Origin: Bacteroidales bacterium
Lineage (GTDB): Bacteria; Bacteroidota; Bacteroidia; Bacteroidales; P3
DNA: 18,865 nucleotides
Reading direction: 5' to 3'
Assembly (NCBI GenBank): GCA_016296345.1
Contig: JAEDJL010000041.1
Span: forward strand, 1 to 18,865
Both the position numbers and the translations under genes were made by a program. The notes under the pieces were generated by a model. The model saw nothing but the letters and a program-made list of their open reading frames with translations, had not been told where the DNA came from and made no database searches. The first letter of the stretch is position 1; each line of letters opens with the position of its first letter. Below are positions 1 through 6,391 of this stretch, piece by piece.

Positions 1-8
1 AATCAATA

Positions 9-87
9 CGGCGTTTTATTTCGCCAAAACGCCGTTTTATTTTGACAATTCGCCGTTTTGATTTGCTCAAACGGCGACTTATTTATT
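9..87. repeat. Intergenic 21-bp-periodic palindromic array (copy 1)
   Basis: CGSCG cores start at 9 (CGGCG), 30 (CGCCG), 51 (CGCCG) and 72 (CGGCG), an exact 21-bp spacing. Most cores are flanked by A and T runs. The segments between cores differ from each other. Cores 1 and 2 form an inverted pair, CGGCGTTTT and AAAACGCCG around an 8-nt loop; cores 3 and 4 form a second pair of about 8 bp. The order G-C-C-G is the same as in the array at 10577. The array lies downstream of the SprT-like gene, close to the left edge of the window, so it may continue outside. One minus-strand frame stays open across it and reads Lys-Arg-Arg at several cores, but nothing suggests it is translated. The periodicity is seen directly; any function is inferred. 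Confidence 0.85.
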
Positions 88-99
88 CCGTATAGGCTC

Positions 100-234
100 T
101 CAAACTTTTCCGGCTTGCAGTTGGTTTGCTTTTGTTAAAATCCTCAAATTCCGAGTGTCGATTGCGTAATAATAAACTTTTCTTACGGCTGCTCCGATTG
201 CCGTTTTAGTACGAAAAAACTTAAAGTTAAAGAT
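100..234 (-). other. Possible out-of-frame C-terminal tail of the SprT-like gene
   Basis: After the in-frame stop of the SprT-like gene at 227-229, another frame runs open from about 237 to a TGA at 100-102. Its translation contains FFRTK, then RKVYYYAIDTRNLRIL. From memory, Bacteroidetes SprT-like proteins end with a basic, aromatic segment of the type RYECVELATGRLYLF, and this tail resembles it in order and length. The two frames could be joined by one shift between 240 and 229. It may be a real frameshift mutation, a sequencing error, or a chance open frame. Confidence 0.35.
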
Positions 235-673
235 TATTTATCGTGCTGTTTTTATCTGTTTGACAGCTGTTTAGAATACCGATAAACTCTTTGGATATTG
301 TCGCCTGTGGTTTGAGTGCGTGCAACATGACGTTTTCGGCTATGGATTTGGGGAATATATTGCTGTAAATGAAACTTTTAAGAAGTGTTGTGTATGTTTG
401 TTTCCACTCTTTGCCGTGAGCAGAAACGGCTCTGCCATATCGGAGGCGTGTTTCAAGGTGTGCAATTTCGTGAATGAGGACGACAAGTGTCGTATATGGT
501 GATAAATTGTCGTTGATTGTTATCAAATGTTCTCCATTGCTTGATTGGCGATAGTTGCCGAGAGTTCTTTTGCGAGAATGTACCGTTTTGATTGTCAAAT
601 TATTATATCCTGCAATCAAATCGGAGCATTTCTTTTCTGCCTCAGGCGGCAGCAATGAGTAAAGTCCTCTCAT
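227..673 (-). CDS. SprT-like zinc-metallopeptidase-fold protein, possibly 3'-frameshifted
   Basis: A 148-residue protein of the SprT-like type seen in Bacteroidetes. It has a zincin motif HEIAH followed about 16 residues later by HGKEWK, the arrangement expected of SprT/Spartan-like domains, where two His of HExxH and a downstream His bind zinc. The N-terminus (LLPPEAEKK) and the block TLGNYR...HLITINDNLSPY also fit. Function is not established for this group; a protease or DNA-associated role is only inferred. The ATG at 673 is chosen although the frame stays open to 784, because the upstream part is the out-of-frame shadow of a small lipoprotein gene (642-818). The two genes overlap by 32 nt, suggesting translational coupling. 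The protein seems short at the C-terminus, and a similar tail appears in another frame at 100-234. Confidence 0.75.
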   Translation of the reverse strand: MRGLYSLLPPEAEKKCSDLIAGYNNLTIKTVHSRKRTLGNYRQSSNGEHLITINDNLSPYTTLVVLIHEIAHLETRLRYGRAVSAHGKEWKQTYTTLLKSFIYSNIFPKSIAENVMLHALKPQATISKEFIGILNSCQTDKNSTINNL

Positions 674-818
674 TGTCGGGCAGATAAAAGAAAGAGAAAG
701 TCGGACAGTTGCATTTGCGTTTTGAACGATGCTTTTTGCCATACGGAGAGCTTGTTGCACACGAGCAAAACAAGAATGCAACAATCAAAATCACCAATCC
801 TAACTTTCTCTTTCTCAT
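642..818 (-). CDS. Small predicted lipoprotein, 58 aa
   Basis: An ATG-initiated 58-codon frame that begins MRKRKLGLVILIVAFLFCSC: a basic N-terminus, a hydrophobic stretch, then a Cys (residue 20) in a plausible Bacteroidetes lipobox (FCSC). The mature part is short and very basic (KKHRSKRK), followed by CNCPTFSFFYLP and a short tail. Short basic lipoproteins ending in a Cys-x-Cys-Pro segment are familiar in Bacteroidetes, but I cannot name a family or function. It starts 21 nt after the TfoX-domain gene stop and its 3' end overlaps the SprT-like gene start. The signal-peptide logic makes it much more credible than the longer overlapping frame. It would be missed by a 60-codon cutoff. Confidence 0.7.
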   Translation of the reverse strand: MRKRKLGLVILIVAFLFCSCATSSPYGKKHRSKRKCNCPTFSFFYLPDNERTLLIAAA

Positions 819-838
819 TTTATTAAAGTTTTAGTTTA

Positions 839-1162
839 TCATTTTTTCGTTCTTTTTGGCTTAGGCTCGGGCAATTCTTCGTACATCTCGATAAAAAGCT
901 GCGAAAGAAATTCCCTGTTGTCCGTATTCTCCACAAGCAACATGGGTTTTGCTCCCTCATACGGCGTCTGCACAGGTGCATCAGGAAGAAGCCTTTTTGC
1001 AACACTTACAGGTTTTACAAGAAAGCGGTCATCGCACACCATGGCTGCAATTTTTCCTCGATAGTAAACGATATATTCGCCCATCATATTCCTGTATGTG
1101 ATGTCTTCAAGTCCCGAAAGACTGTCAAGAATGTACTCAAAATATGATTTACTCGTTGCCAC
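839..1162 (-). CDS. TfoX N-terminal domain protein
   Basis: A 107-residue protein matching the stand-alone TfoX N-terminal domain: early SYFEYILDSLSGLEDITYRNMMGEYIVYYRGK (given here only as the pattern MMGEY..YY.GK), then a block with DDRFLVK and a PYEGAKPMLLVE segment typical of the fold. Proteobacterial TfoX regulates competence; in Bacteroidetes these single-domain proteins have no established role, so no competence function is claimed. The C-terminus is a basic tail (PKPKRTKK). The frame starts with GTG at 1162, 13 nt after the protease stop, with no in-frame ATG available in that gap. It is probably co-transcribed with the protease upstream and the small lipoprotein downstream. Confidence 0.85.
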   Translation of the reverse strand: MATSKSYFEYILDSLSGLEDITYRNMMGEYIVYYRGKIAAMVCDDRFLVKPVSVAKRLLPDAPVQTPYEGAKPMLLVENTDNREFLSQLFIEMYEELPEPKPKRTKK

Positions 1163-1175
1163 TTGCGACTTACTT

Positions 1176-2834
1176 TTAGTAAATAATCACTTTATGTGTT
1201 GAAATATTGTCGTCAGCCTTGATTGTGATGAAGTAAACACCTGCTTTAAGATTTTGTAAATCAAGCGTGTATGAGGTGGTATTTGAAGGTATTGTTTCAG
1301 CTTGGACAACTCTTGCCGCTTGGTCGCAGATTGTGAGTATGATTTGCGAATATGGCTCGTCGAAAGTAACTGTCAGAATGTCTCTTGCAGGGTTCGGAGC
1401 TATGCTTGCCAAGTCTTCTTTTGCCGCAACCGAAGGCAGGGAGGAGTTGTAGTCCATTCCTCCAATCGAAGAGACACCTGTATTTGCAGGGTCGAGCCAT
1501 GGTTTCAATCGGCGGCTGTTTGTCGAACCGTTTGAGGTCCAAGAGTATGACAACTTGCCATAATAATCGACTTTGTCGTCCTCCGCAACATTGCAAGCCG
1601 AACTTCCTCCGGTCAAATCGCCAATTATCTGTCCGTAAACGTTAAACAGTGCCGAGCCTGAGGAGCCTCCTTCTGTTATTCCGTAACCATTGGTTGTCGG
1701 TTCCCACTTTACCTTCCAGTGAGTGGCGGTGCTTGCTCCCATGCTTACGGATTGAATTCTTGTGTTGAAGGTTGAGATTTTCTTTACGTCTCCCGAAGGG
1801 TGATGAATACAAACTCCCTGTGTTACAGCTTGGTTTCTGTTGTCCCAACCACACCAGAAAGGATTGTAACTCTGAGGAATTTGGTTGTTTAAAAGAAGCA
1901 AACAAAAGTCGCTTCCCCCACCGCTGTAAGTGTTATCGTAAGCCTTTACGGTTGCACCGGTAAGTGAGTGAGATTGAGATGGTTCTTGCGAAGGTGTAGA
2001 GCAGCCCGAAGTCTCGTAATTGAAGTAAAAGACAAATTGAGAGTAGTATGAGCTTGACGAAACGCTCTCTATGCAGTGTGCAGCGGTCAAAAGATATGGT
2101 GTTCGGTCATAATTGGTGTTGTTAATCAGCGTTCCTGTACACCAACCCATCGTATAAGCGTCCATTTTTACAAGTATTCTTGCAACTGCACGCTGTTGTT
2201 TGCGAAAGTCATCGCCTTCCGAGCAGTTTACATTGACGTTGCACGAACCGGAAGAGCGATATTCGCTCGACGACTTCTCGGGAATGTCTCTGTAAGCGTA
2301 GCCTATTTCGCTTATTTCAATCTCTGCTTTTTCGCTTTGGTCAAGAGGCTCTACATATTCAAAGATTATCCTCTCTCCTTCCAAATATTCGGTTGCGAAA
2401 GTCTTCAATTCGTGGTTGTTAAACGACGAGAACGCTCCCAAAACTCTCGAACGGTCTTCGTTATACAAGAAAAGTTTTCCGCTTTTTGGCAAACGAAATC
2501 TCTCAGAATAGAATACCAATGCCTGAGCTTCGGGAACTTCGACAGCAAGACGGTAAATCCTTTCGTTCTTTGTTTCTGTGATTGTTGCATTTTCAAAGAA
2601 GTCTTTGTCGCAACGAAGAATGACACCGAAACGTCTTGGTTTGAATATAGCTTCTTCGCTTTCGTCTTCGGCAAGAAGTCTTTCGACGTCCGGCTGTTGA
2701 AGAGTGATTGAGTTAATCGGAGCATTGTCCGCACCTTTCAGGGAAAATGACGGAGGCATCTCCCCTGTGCTTAATTGGGCAGACAGAGTAAATGTAGCCA
2801 ACAGTGCTGCCAAAAATAATAACTGCTTTTTCAT
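1176..2834 (-). CDS. Secreted lysyl-endopeptidase-like serine protease with T9SS sorting domain
   Basis: A 552-residue S1-type protease. Residues 1-19 are a Sec signal peptide (ending LSAQ). Residues 20-195 look like a propeptide region. The catalytic domain is about 200-460: LLTAAHCI gives His253, GGGSDFCLLLL gives Asp309, and TEGGSSGSALF gives Ser392. The order and segments such as FWCGWDNR, IHHPSGDVKKIS and the paired Cys resemble Achromobacter lysyl endopeptidase; Lys specificity is therefore possible but not shown. Residues about 476-552 (IAPNPARDILTV ... LKAGVYFITI ... HKVIIY) form a type A T9SS sorting domain, which directs export across the outer membrane and is removed or anchored there. 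It starts 40 nt after the coaE stop. The triad is intact, so it is likely active. Confidence 0.92.
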   Translation of the reverse strand: MKKQLLFLAALLATFTLSAQLSTGEMPPSFSLKGADNAPINSITLQQPDVERLLAEDESEEAIFKPRRFGVILRCDKDFFENATITETKNERIYRLAVEVPEAQALVFYSERFRLPKSGKLFLYNEDRSRVLGAFSSFNNHELKTFATEYLEGERIIFEYVEPLDQSEKAEIEISEIGYAYRDIPEKSSSEYRSSGSCNVNVNCSEGDDFRKQQRAVARILVKMDAYTMGWCTGTLINNTNYDRTPYLLTAAHCIESVSSSSYYSQFVFYFNYETSGCSTPSQEPSQSHSLTGATVKAYDNTYSGGGSDFCLLLLNNQIPQSYNPFWCGWDNRNQAVTQGVCIHHPSGDVKKISTFNTRIQSVSMGASTATHWKVKWEPTTNGYGITEGGSSGSALFNVYGQIIGDLTGGSSACNVAEDDKVDYYGKLSYSWTSNGSTNSRRLKPWLDPANTGVSSIGGMDYNSSLPSVAAKEDLASIAPNPARDILTVTFDEPYSQIILTICDQAARVVQAETIPSNTTSYTLDLQNLKAGVYFITIKADDNISTHKVIIY

Positions 2835-2874
2835 TTTTAATGTGTTTTGCTTCTGTGTTTATTTCTTTTGATTA

Positions 2875-3465
2875 TTATTCTTTCAAATGGTTTAATATGC
2901 TGCTGTGAATGGTCAATAGCTGTGGTATGAGCATGGTTTTGTCGTCGTGTTTGATGACATAATCTGCCAAAGCGTCTTTCTGCTCTTGTAGCATCTGGCT
3001 TGCCATTCTTGCAACGACTTGTTGCTCTGTGCAATTATCGCGTTGCATTACTCTTTTGATTACCACATCTTTCGGAGAGCTGATTGAGATTGTCAAATCA
3101 AAATTTTGCTGCAAATTATTCTCAAACAAAATCGCACTTTCCATAATGACGTATGGCGAAGTCTGCTTTCTGCTCCACTGTGAGAACATTTCAAACACCT
3201 TGGGGTGCGTCATAGAGTTGAGTTGTCTCAATTTGTCTTTGTCATTAAAGACAATGTCGGCAAGAACCGCCCTTTGCAATATTTGATTTTTGACAACCCC
3301 TCTGCCAAATGTTTTTTCGATTTGTTCGAGGAAAGATTTGTCCTCATAAAGTCGCTTTGCCTCTCTGTCGGAGTAAAAGACAGGTATGCCGATTGTCTCA
3401 AAAACTCGGGCAATCAGCGATTTGCCACAACCTATACCCCCTGTCAAGCCAACTTTTGCTCTCAT
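2875..3465 (-). CDS. coaE: Dephospho-CoA kinase
   Basis: A 196-residue cytoplasmic P-loop kinase that carries out the last step of coenzyme A synthesis, phosphorylating dephospho-CoA on the ribose 3'-OH. The start MRAKVGLTGGIGCGKS contains the Walker A loop (residues 9-16). Further family features are FYSDREAKRLY, the block LRQLNSMTHPKVFEMF, and MESAILFEN. The length is normal for CoaE. The frame is open far upstream to 3906, but the conserved N-terminus fixes the ATG at 3465, which overlaps the ybbR stop codon as ATGA. It is the last clear member of the nusB cluster; the protease begins 40 nt further on. Confidence 0.96.
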   Translation of the reverse strand: MRAKVGLTGGIGCGKSLIARVFETIGIPVFYSDREAKRLYEDKSFLEQIEKTFGRGVVKNQILQRAVLADIVFNDKDKLRQLNSMTHPKVFEMFSQWSRKQTSPYVIMESAILFENNLQQNFDLTISISSPKDVVIKRVMQRDNCTEQQVVARMASQMLQEQKDALADYVIKHDDKTMLIPQLLTIHSSILNHLKE

Positions 3466-4442
3466 TTCTGTATTATATAATCGACTTTTGAGGGTGAAAC
3501 GGAGATAATTTTGATAAAATCGGGAACATTGGAAAGCATGACCCTTAGTTTCTTTTTCTCTTCGTCTTTTGAATAAATCACATATGCAGAAAGCTCGTCG
3601 GTGTTCACCTTTTTGAAGTCTTCCATGGCGACTTTGTAGCGTATTTTGACATTTGAGGGAAACAATCTGAGCTTGTCGTTTTTTCCTGCAATGATGTCTA
3701 TTGGCAAAACGATGTCGTTTTCGGTGTATTCCCTGACTTTGATACTCAATCCGACACTGCTTTGTCGCAAACTCACCTCTTCTTGATTGTAATCGAAGTC
3801 TATGGGTACAAAGGTGAAGAAATTGCGGTCTATGTCTTTGAGTGTTATCTCTTTGGTGAAGAGTGTGTCGATTTTTTCGATGCTTTCCTTGTTTCCCTCC
3901 AACCAAATGTATTTTTCAATCAACTCCGGCTGTTGCGAAACGCCGAAAGGTTGTTTGCACTCGACCTTTACCCTGCTCACAAGCGGAACTTGCTTTGAGT
4001 AAGTCTTGTTCCAGCCCAATATGAGGGTGTCGGGCATGATTTGTATGGGAACTTTTTGCATTCTTATCTCGGAAAGCACCTGCTTGTTCAAAAATCCGGT
4101 GGGTATCTTGGCTCTTCCGCTCTGCATATTGAGCGACAAAGAACCTATGTCGAACTGTATGTTATTTGTTTTCCTGAACGGCAACCGGCTTGCGAGCAAA
4201 TCGAAGCCCGAACTCGTGATATGAACATCTATTATGCTGTCGCTGCAATATATATTCTGATGAGGATTGTCGGCATTGACAAAAGAAACCGACAAAGAGT
4301 AGTTGTATTGGTACGTTTTGCCCAAAACGACAAACAACCACAAAGCTCCGCTCATGCAAAAGCACAAAAGCACCGTTCTGACCTTGACATTGGTCAGCAA
4401 TTTGTAGAATTTGTTTTTGTTTTTTCGGCTCTCCGACGGCAT
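3462..4442 (-). CDS. YbbR-like domain protein, membrane anchored
   Basis: A 326-residue protein with a basic N-terminus (SRKNKNKFYK), one transmembrane segment at about residues 22-42 (rich in L, V, F, W), and a long extracytoplasmic part of repeated beta-rich segments of the YbbR type. In Firmicutes the YbbR protein CdaR modulates the diadenylate cyclase; whether that applies here is unknown, and no cyclase gene is in the window. In Bacteroidetes it commonly sits next to yajC and coaE, as here. The frame extends to a TTG at 4481; the ATG at 4442 is preferred because it directly precedes the charged N-terminus. Its stop overlaps the coaE start by 4 nt, implying translational coupling. Confidence 0.85.
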   Translation of the reverse strand: MPSESRKNKNKFYKLLTNVKVRTVLLCFCMSGALWLFVVLGKTYQYNYSLSVSFVNADNPHQNIYCSDSIIDVHITSSGFDLLASRLPFRKTNNIQFDIGSLSLNMQSGRAKIPTGFLNKQVLSEIRMQKVPIQIMPDTLILGWNKTYSKQVPLVSRVKVECKQPFGVSQQPELIEKYIWLEGNKESIEKIDTLFTKEITLKDIDRNFFTFVPIDFDYNQEEVSLRQSSVGLSIKVREYTENDIVLPIDIIAGKNDKLRLFPSNVKIRYKVAMEDFKKVNTDELSAYVIYSKDEEKKKLRVMLSNVPDFIKIISVSPSKVDYIIQK

Positions 4443-4524
4443 ATTATGCACAAACAAAAGCGAGCGTCTGCAATTCAACAATGCAGAACGCTCTCATAAT
4501 TCGATAAATCTCAGAAAGAAAGCT

Positions 4525-4833
4525 CTAATTCTTTTGGTCTGTTGCAACACTCATTGCAATGGCAGTTTTCTCTACCTCGATTTTTACATCGTTTGCAACT
4601 TCTATCAAGACGGTTGTTTCTCTCACATCGGCAATCTTGCCATGCACTCCGCCAATTGTTACAATTCTCTGACCCTTTGCAAGAGCCTCTCTGAATTTCT
4701 TTTCTTCCTTTTGTCTCTTTTGCTGAGGGCGTATCATGAAAAAGTAGAATATCACGATGATTGCCACCAACATGATGATAGAACTCATTGCTCCACCACC
4801 ACCTGCTTGTAAAAGCACATTCAATACGTTCAT
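4525..4833 (-). CDS. yajC: Preprotein translocase accessory subunit YajC
   Basis: A 102-residue inner-membrane protein that associates with SecDF as an accessory part of the Sec export machinery. A Gly-rich stretch (QAGGGGAMSS) precedes one transmembrane helix (about residues 16-35), followed directly by the hallmark FFMIRPQQKRQKEEKK. The cytoplasmic part has LAKGQRIVTIGGVHGKIADV, a typical YajC core. Length is normal for the family. It lies 37 nt after the DUF1573 lipoprotein gene and 82 nt before ybbR in the same direction. Confidence 0.95.
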   Translation of the reverse strand: MNVLNVLLQAGGGGAMSSIIMLVAIIVIFYFFMIRPQQKRQKEEKKFREALAKGQRIVTIGGVHGKIADVRETTVLIEVANDVKIEVEKTAIAMSVATDQKN

Positions 4834-4870
4834 TGCTAAAATTTTATTATTTGTTTGTTAATTTAGTTCT

Positions 4871-5326
4871 TCAATATACGTCTGCCACAATGCGGAGCTG
4901 CGTTTGTGCAGGCTTGGTATTTGCGTTCACTGTTACTTGTTTGGTAATTCTCATACCGTTTGCTCCGTCCGAATCGTAGGTTACCGAAATCATTCCGCTC
5001 TCTCCGGGAGCTATCTCGCCATGAGGATAATCGGCAACGGTACATCCGCATGAGGTATTGACCTCATAAATCACCAAAGGACTGTTTCCCGTATTTGTAA
5101 ACTTAAAACTGCCGCTCACCCTCTCTCCTGCCTCAACTCGTTTGAAGTCTATCACGTCTCTTTCGAACTTTATGCTCGTCATCTTGTCGATAACGGAAAC
5201 GTCGATGTCGTTTTCGCTTTTTTTGTTGCCGCATGAAGAAAATAAAATGCCGAAACAAACGACCAAAACGCCGATTGAGAAAAACGAAACGCCGAAAGAA
5301 TTTACGCAATTCAAGAGTTTTTTCAT
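4871..5326 (-). CDS. DUF1573 lipoprotein with a repeat-derived signal peptide region
   Basis: A 151-residue predicted lipoprotein. The mature part carries the DUF1573 beta-sandwich signature: VSGSFKFTNTGNSPLVI, then NTSCGCTV, then GEIAPGESGMISVTYDS. The biochemical role of DUF1573 is unknown; it is usually periplasm-facing. The signal peptide runs MKKLLNCVNSF... to a lipobox ending LFSSC, with Cys32 as the likely lipidated residue. Gly12, Gly19 and Gly26 recur every 7 residues (FGVSF, IGVLV, FGILF), coinciding with a 21-bp repeat in the DNA. The start is the ATG at 5326, 10 nt after the nusB stop; a longer frame overlapping nusB (to 5353) is disfavoured because MKKLLN is a normal signal-peptide start. 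It is in the nusB-yajC cluster. Confidence 0.88.
   Translation of the reverse strand: MKKLLNCVNSFGVSFFSIGVLVVCFGILFSSCGNKKSENDIDVSVIDKMTSIKFERDVIDFKRVEAGERVSGSFKFTNTGNSPLVIYEVNTSCGCTVADYPHGEIAPGESGMISVTYDSDGANGMRITKQVTVNANTKPAQTQLRIVADVY
5248..5310. repeat. Degenerate 21-bp-periodic repeat within the lipoprotein signal-peptide coding region
   Basis: Cores at 5248 (TGCCG), 5269 (CGCCG) and 5290 (CGCCG) keep an exact 21-bp spacing and are preceded by A-rich runs as in the other arrays. The segments between cores differ. On the minus strand the cores are read as Gly-Val, Gly-Val and Gly-Ile, the same frame as in recN. Three short cores are weaker evidence than the four-core arrays, but the frame and spacing agree. 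Confidence 0.6.
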
Positions 5327-5336
5327 TGTTTGCAAC

Positions 5337-6284
5337 TTATTCGTTATCAACATCTTCTTTCATTATCCTGCCCTCAGCTCTCAGGTCGATGAGAAACCTG
5401 TCCAACAATCCGTTTACAAACAATTTGCTTCTGTCTGTTGAAAACTCTTTGGCAAGTTCAATATATTCGTTCATCGTTACCCTTACCGGAATGGTAGGAC
5501 AATACAATAACTCGGTAATACCCATCTTTATTATAATCCTGTCCAAGAATGCGAGTCTTTCCATGTCCCAATTTTCGACGTGTTTGCGGAATAATTCATC
5601 GTATTCGTCATAGTGGGCAAGCGTCTTGGAGAGTAAATCAACTGCAAAGGCTTTTCGGTCGTCCGTCTGCTCTTCAAACATTTGGAAAAGGGGCTTATGA
5701 GGCAGTGCATCTTCCTCATACTCTTTCAAATAGTTGAGATAGGTAAGTCCGACAAAGAGAAAATCACTCTCCCAATAGAGTTGCTTCTCGAAAAGGAAAT
5801 CCAAGAAAGACTCATTCTTCAAAAGGTAATTCTTCATCATCAGAACAACTACCTTCTTGTGGTCTTCAAAGGTGCAGTTTTCAAGAGCCATATACTTCTT
5901 ATAAGAATCCGAATCCTTAAAGCGGTTGAAGATGTTCTTCAACATATCTTTTTGGTCTGCCCAATTGATTTTTAGTTTTTCCACAGCCTTGTTCAGCTCG
6001 ATGTTCTCTTGCAATCGGGCAAACAAAGGGTTGTTTACAAATCTCATGTTGGGGTTTAACTCTTCTTCGGTGGGGAAAAATTTTGTCTTTGCTTCCTCAA
6101 TTTGATTTTCTGCGATGTCTCTGATTTCCAAAGTAGCAGAATAGACATACACTTGCAGTTTGTAAGTTTGCTCAATGCCTTCAAGCAAATCTTGTTCAGC
6201 CAATGCGACATCTTTGTTTCCCGACATCATGCAGGAATAAAGCTGTTGCAAAACCTTGGCACGTAAGAAATGGCGACTTAACAT
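5337..6284 (-). CDS. nusB: Transcription antitermination factor NusB (long Bacteroidetes form)
   Basis: A 315-residue protein. The NusB fold is recognisable in the start LSRHFLRAKVLQQLYS and the C-terminal block from about residue 240: WDMERLAFLDRIIIKMGITEL, then PVRVTMNEYIELAKEFST and FVNGLLDRFLIDL. NusB binds boxA RNA with S10 (NusE) in rRNA antitermination complexes. It is about twice the length of E. coli NusB (139 aa); the extra middle region (about 50-200) is charged and helical, and such long forms are normal in Bacteroidetes. A consensus-like promoter lies 39-68 nt upstream, so it probably leads the operon. The DUF1573 gene starts 10 nt after its stop. Confidence 0.93.
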   Translation of the reverse strand: MLSRHFLRAKVLQQLYSCMMSGNKDVALAEQDLLEGIEQTYKLQVYVYSATLEIRDIAENQIEEAKTKFFPTEEELNPNMRFVNNPLFARLQENIELNKAVEKLKINWADQKDMLKNIFNRFKDSDSYKKYMALENCTFEDHKKVVVLMMKNYLLKNESFLDFLFEKQLYWESDFLFVGLTYLNYLKEYEEDALPHKPLFQMFEEQTDDRKAFAVDLLSKTLAHYDEYDELFRKHVENWDMERLAFLDRIIIKMGITELLYCPTIPVRVTMNEYIELAKEFSTDRSKLFVNGLLDRFLIDLRAEGRIMKEDVDNE

Positions 6285-6322
6285 TTAATTTTAAACGTTT
6301 TCTTGTTGTTGTTTTTGCGTTG

Positions 6323-6352
6323 CAAAGGTAGGAAAAAAAATCTGTTCGGCAA
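6323..6352 (-). promoter_or_regulatory. Bacteroidetes-type promoter of the nusB operon
   Basis: On the minus strand, TACCTTTG (6330-6323) matches the -7 consensus TAnnTTTG exactly, and TTG at 6352-6350 lies 19 nt upstream, within the usual -33/-7 spacing. It follows the permease terminator and precedes nusB by about 39 nt. Confidence 0.7.
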
Positions 6353-6364
6353 TATGCCGTGGCG

Positions 6365-6391
6365 AAAAAAGGCTTTTTTATTGCAAAAGCC
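6365..6391 (-). terminator. Intrinsic terminator at the end of the permease gene
   Basis: On the minus strand GGCTTTT (6391-6385) and AAAAGCC (6377-6371) form a 7-bp stem around the 7-nt loop GCAATAA, followed by six T (6370-6365). The TAA in the loop is the permease stop codon at 6380-6378, so the stem begins inside the coding region. It separates the pgi-permease unit from the nusB promoter. Confidence 0.75.

Noticed and set aside
9..87. CRISPR array
   Set aside because: The repeated core is only about 5-13 bp with segments of 8-16 bp between, far too short for CRISPR repeats and spacers, and there are no cas genes.
199..203. TGCCGTTTTA near array 1 as another repeat unit
   Set aside because: Its distance from the array is not a multiple of 21 and only one core is present; it also lies in the possible SprT tail.
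2076..2711. 211-codon plus-strand frame
   Set aside because: Antisense to the T9SS protease, with no recognisable domain or start context.
3466..3906. N-terminal extension of CoaE
   Set aside because: The extension is His/Arg-rich, has no domain, and overlaps ybbR; CoaE homology starts at the ATG at 3465.
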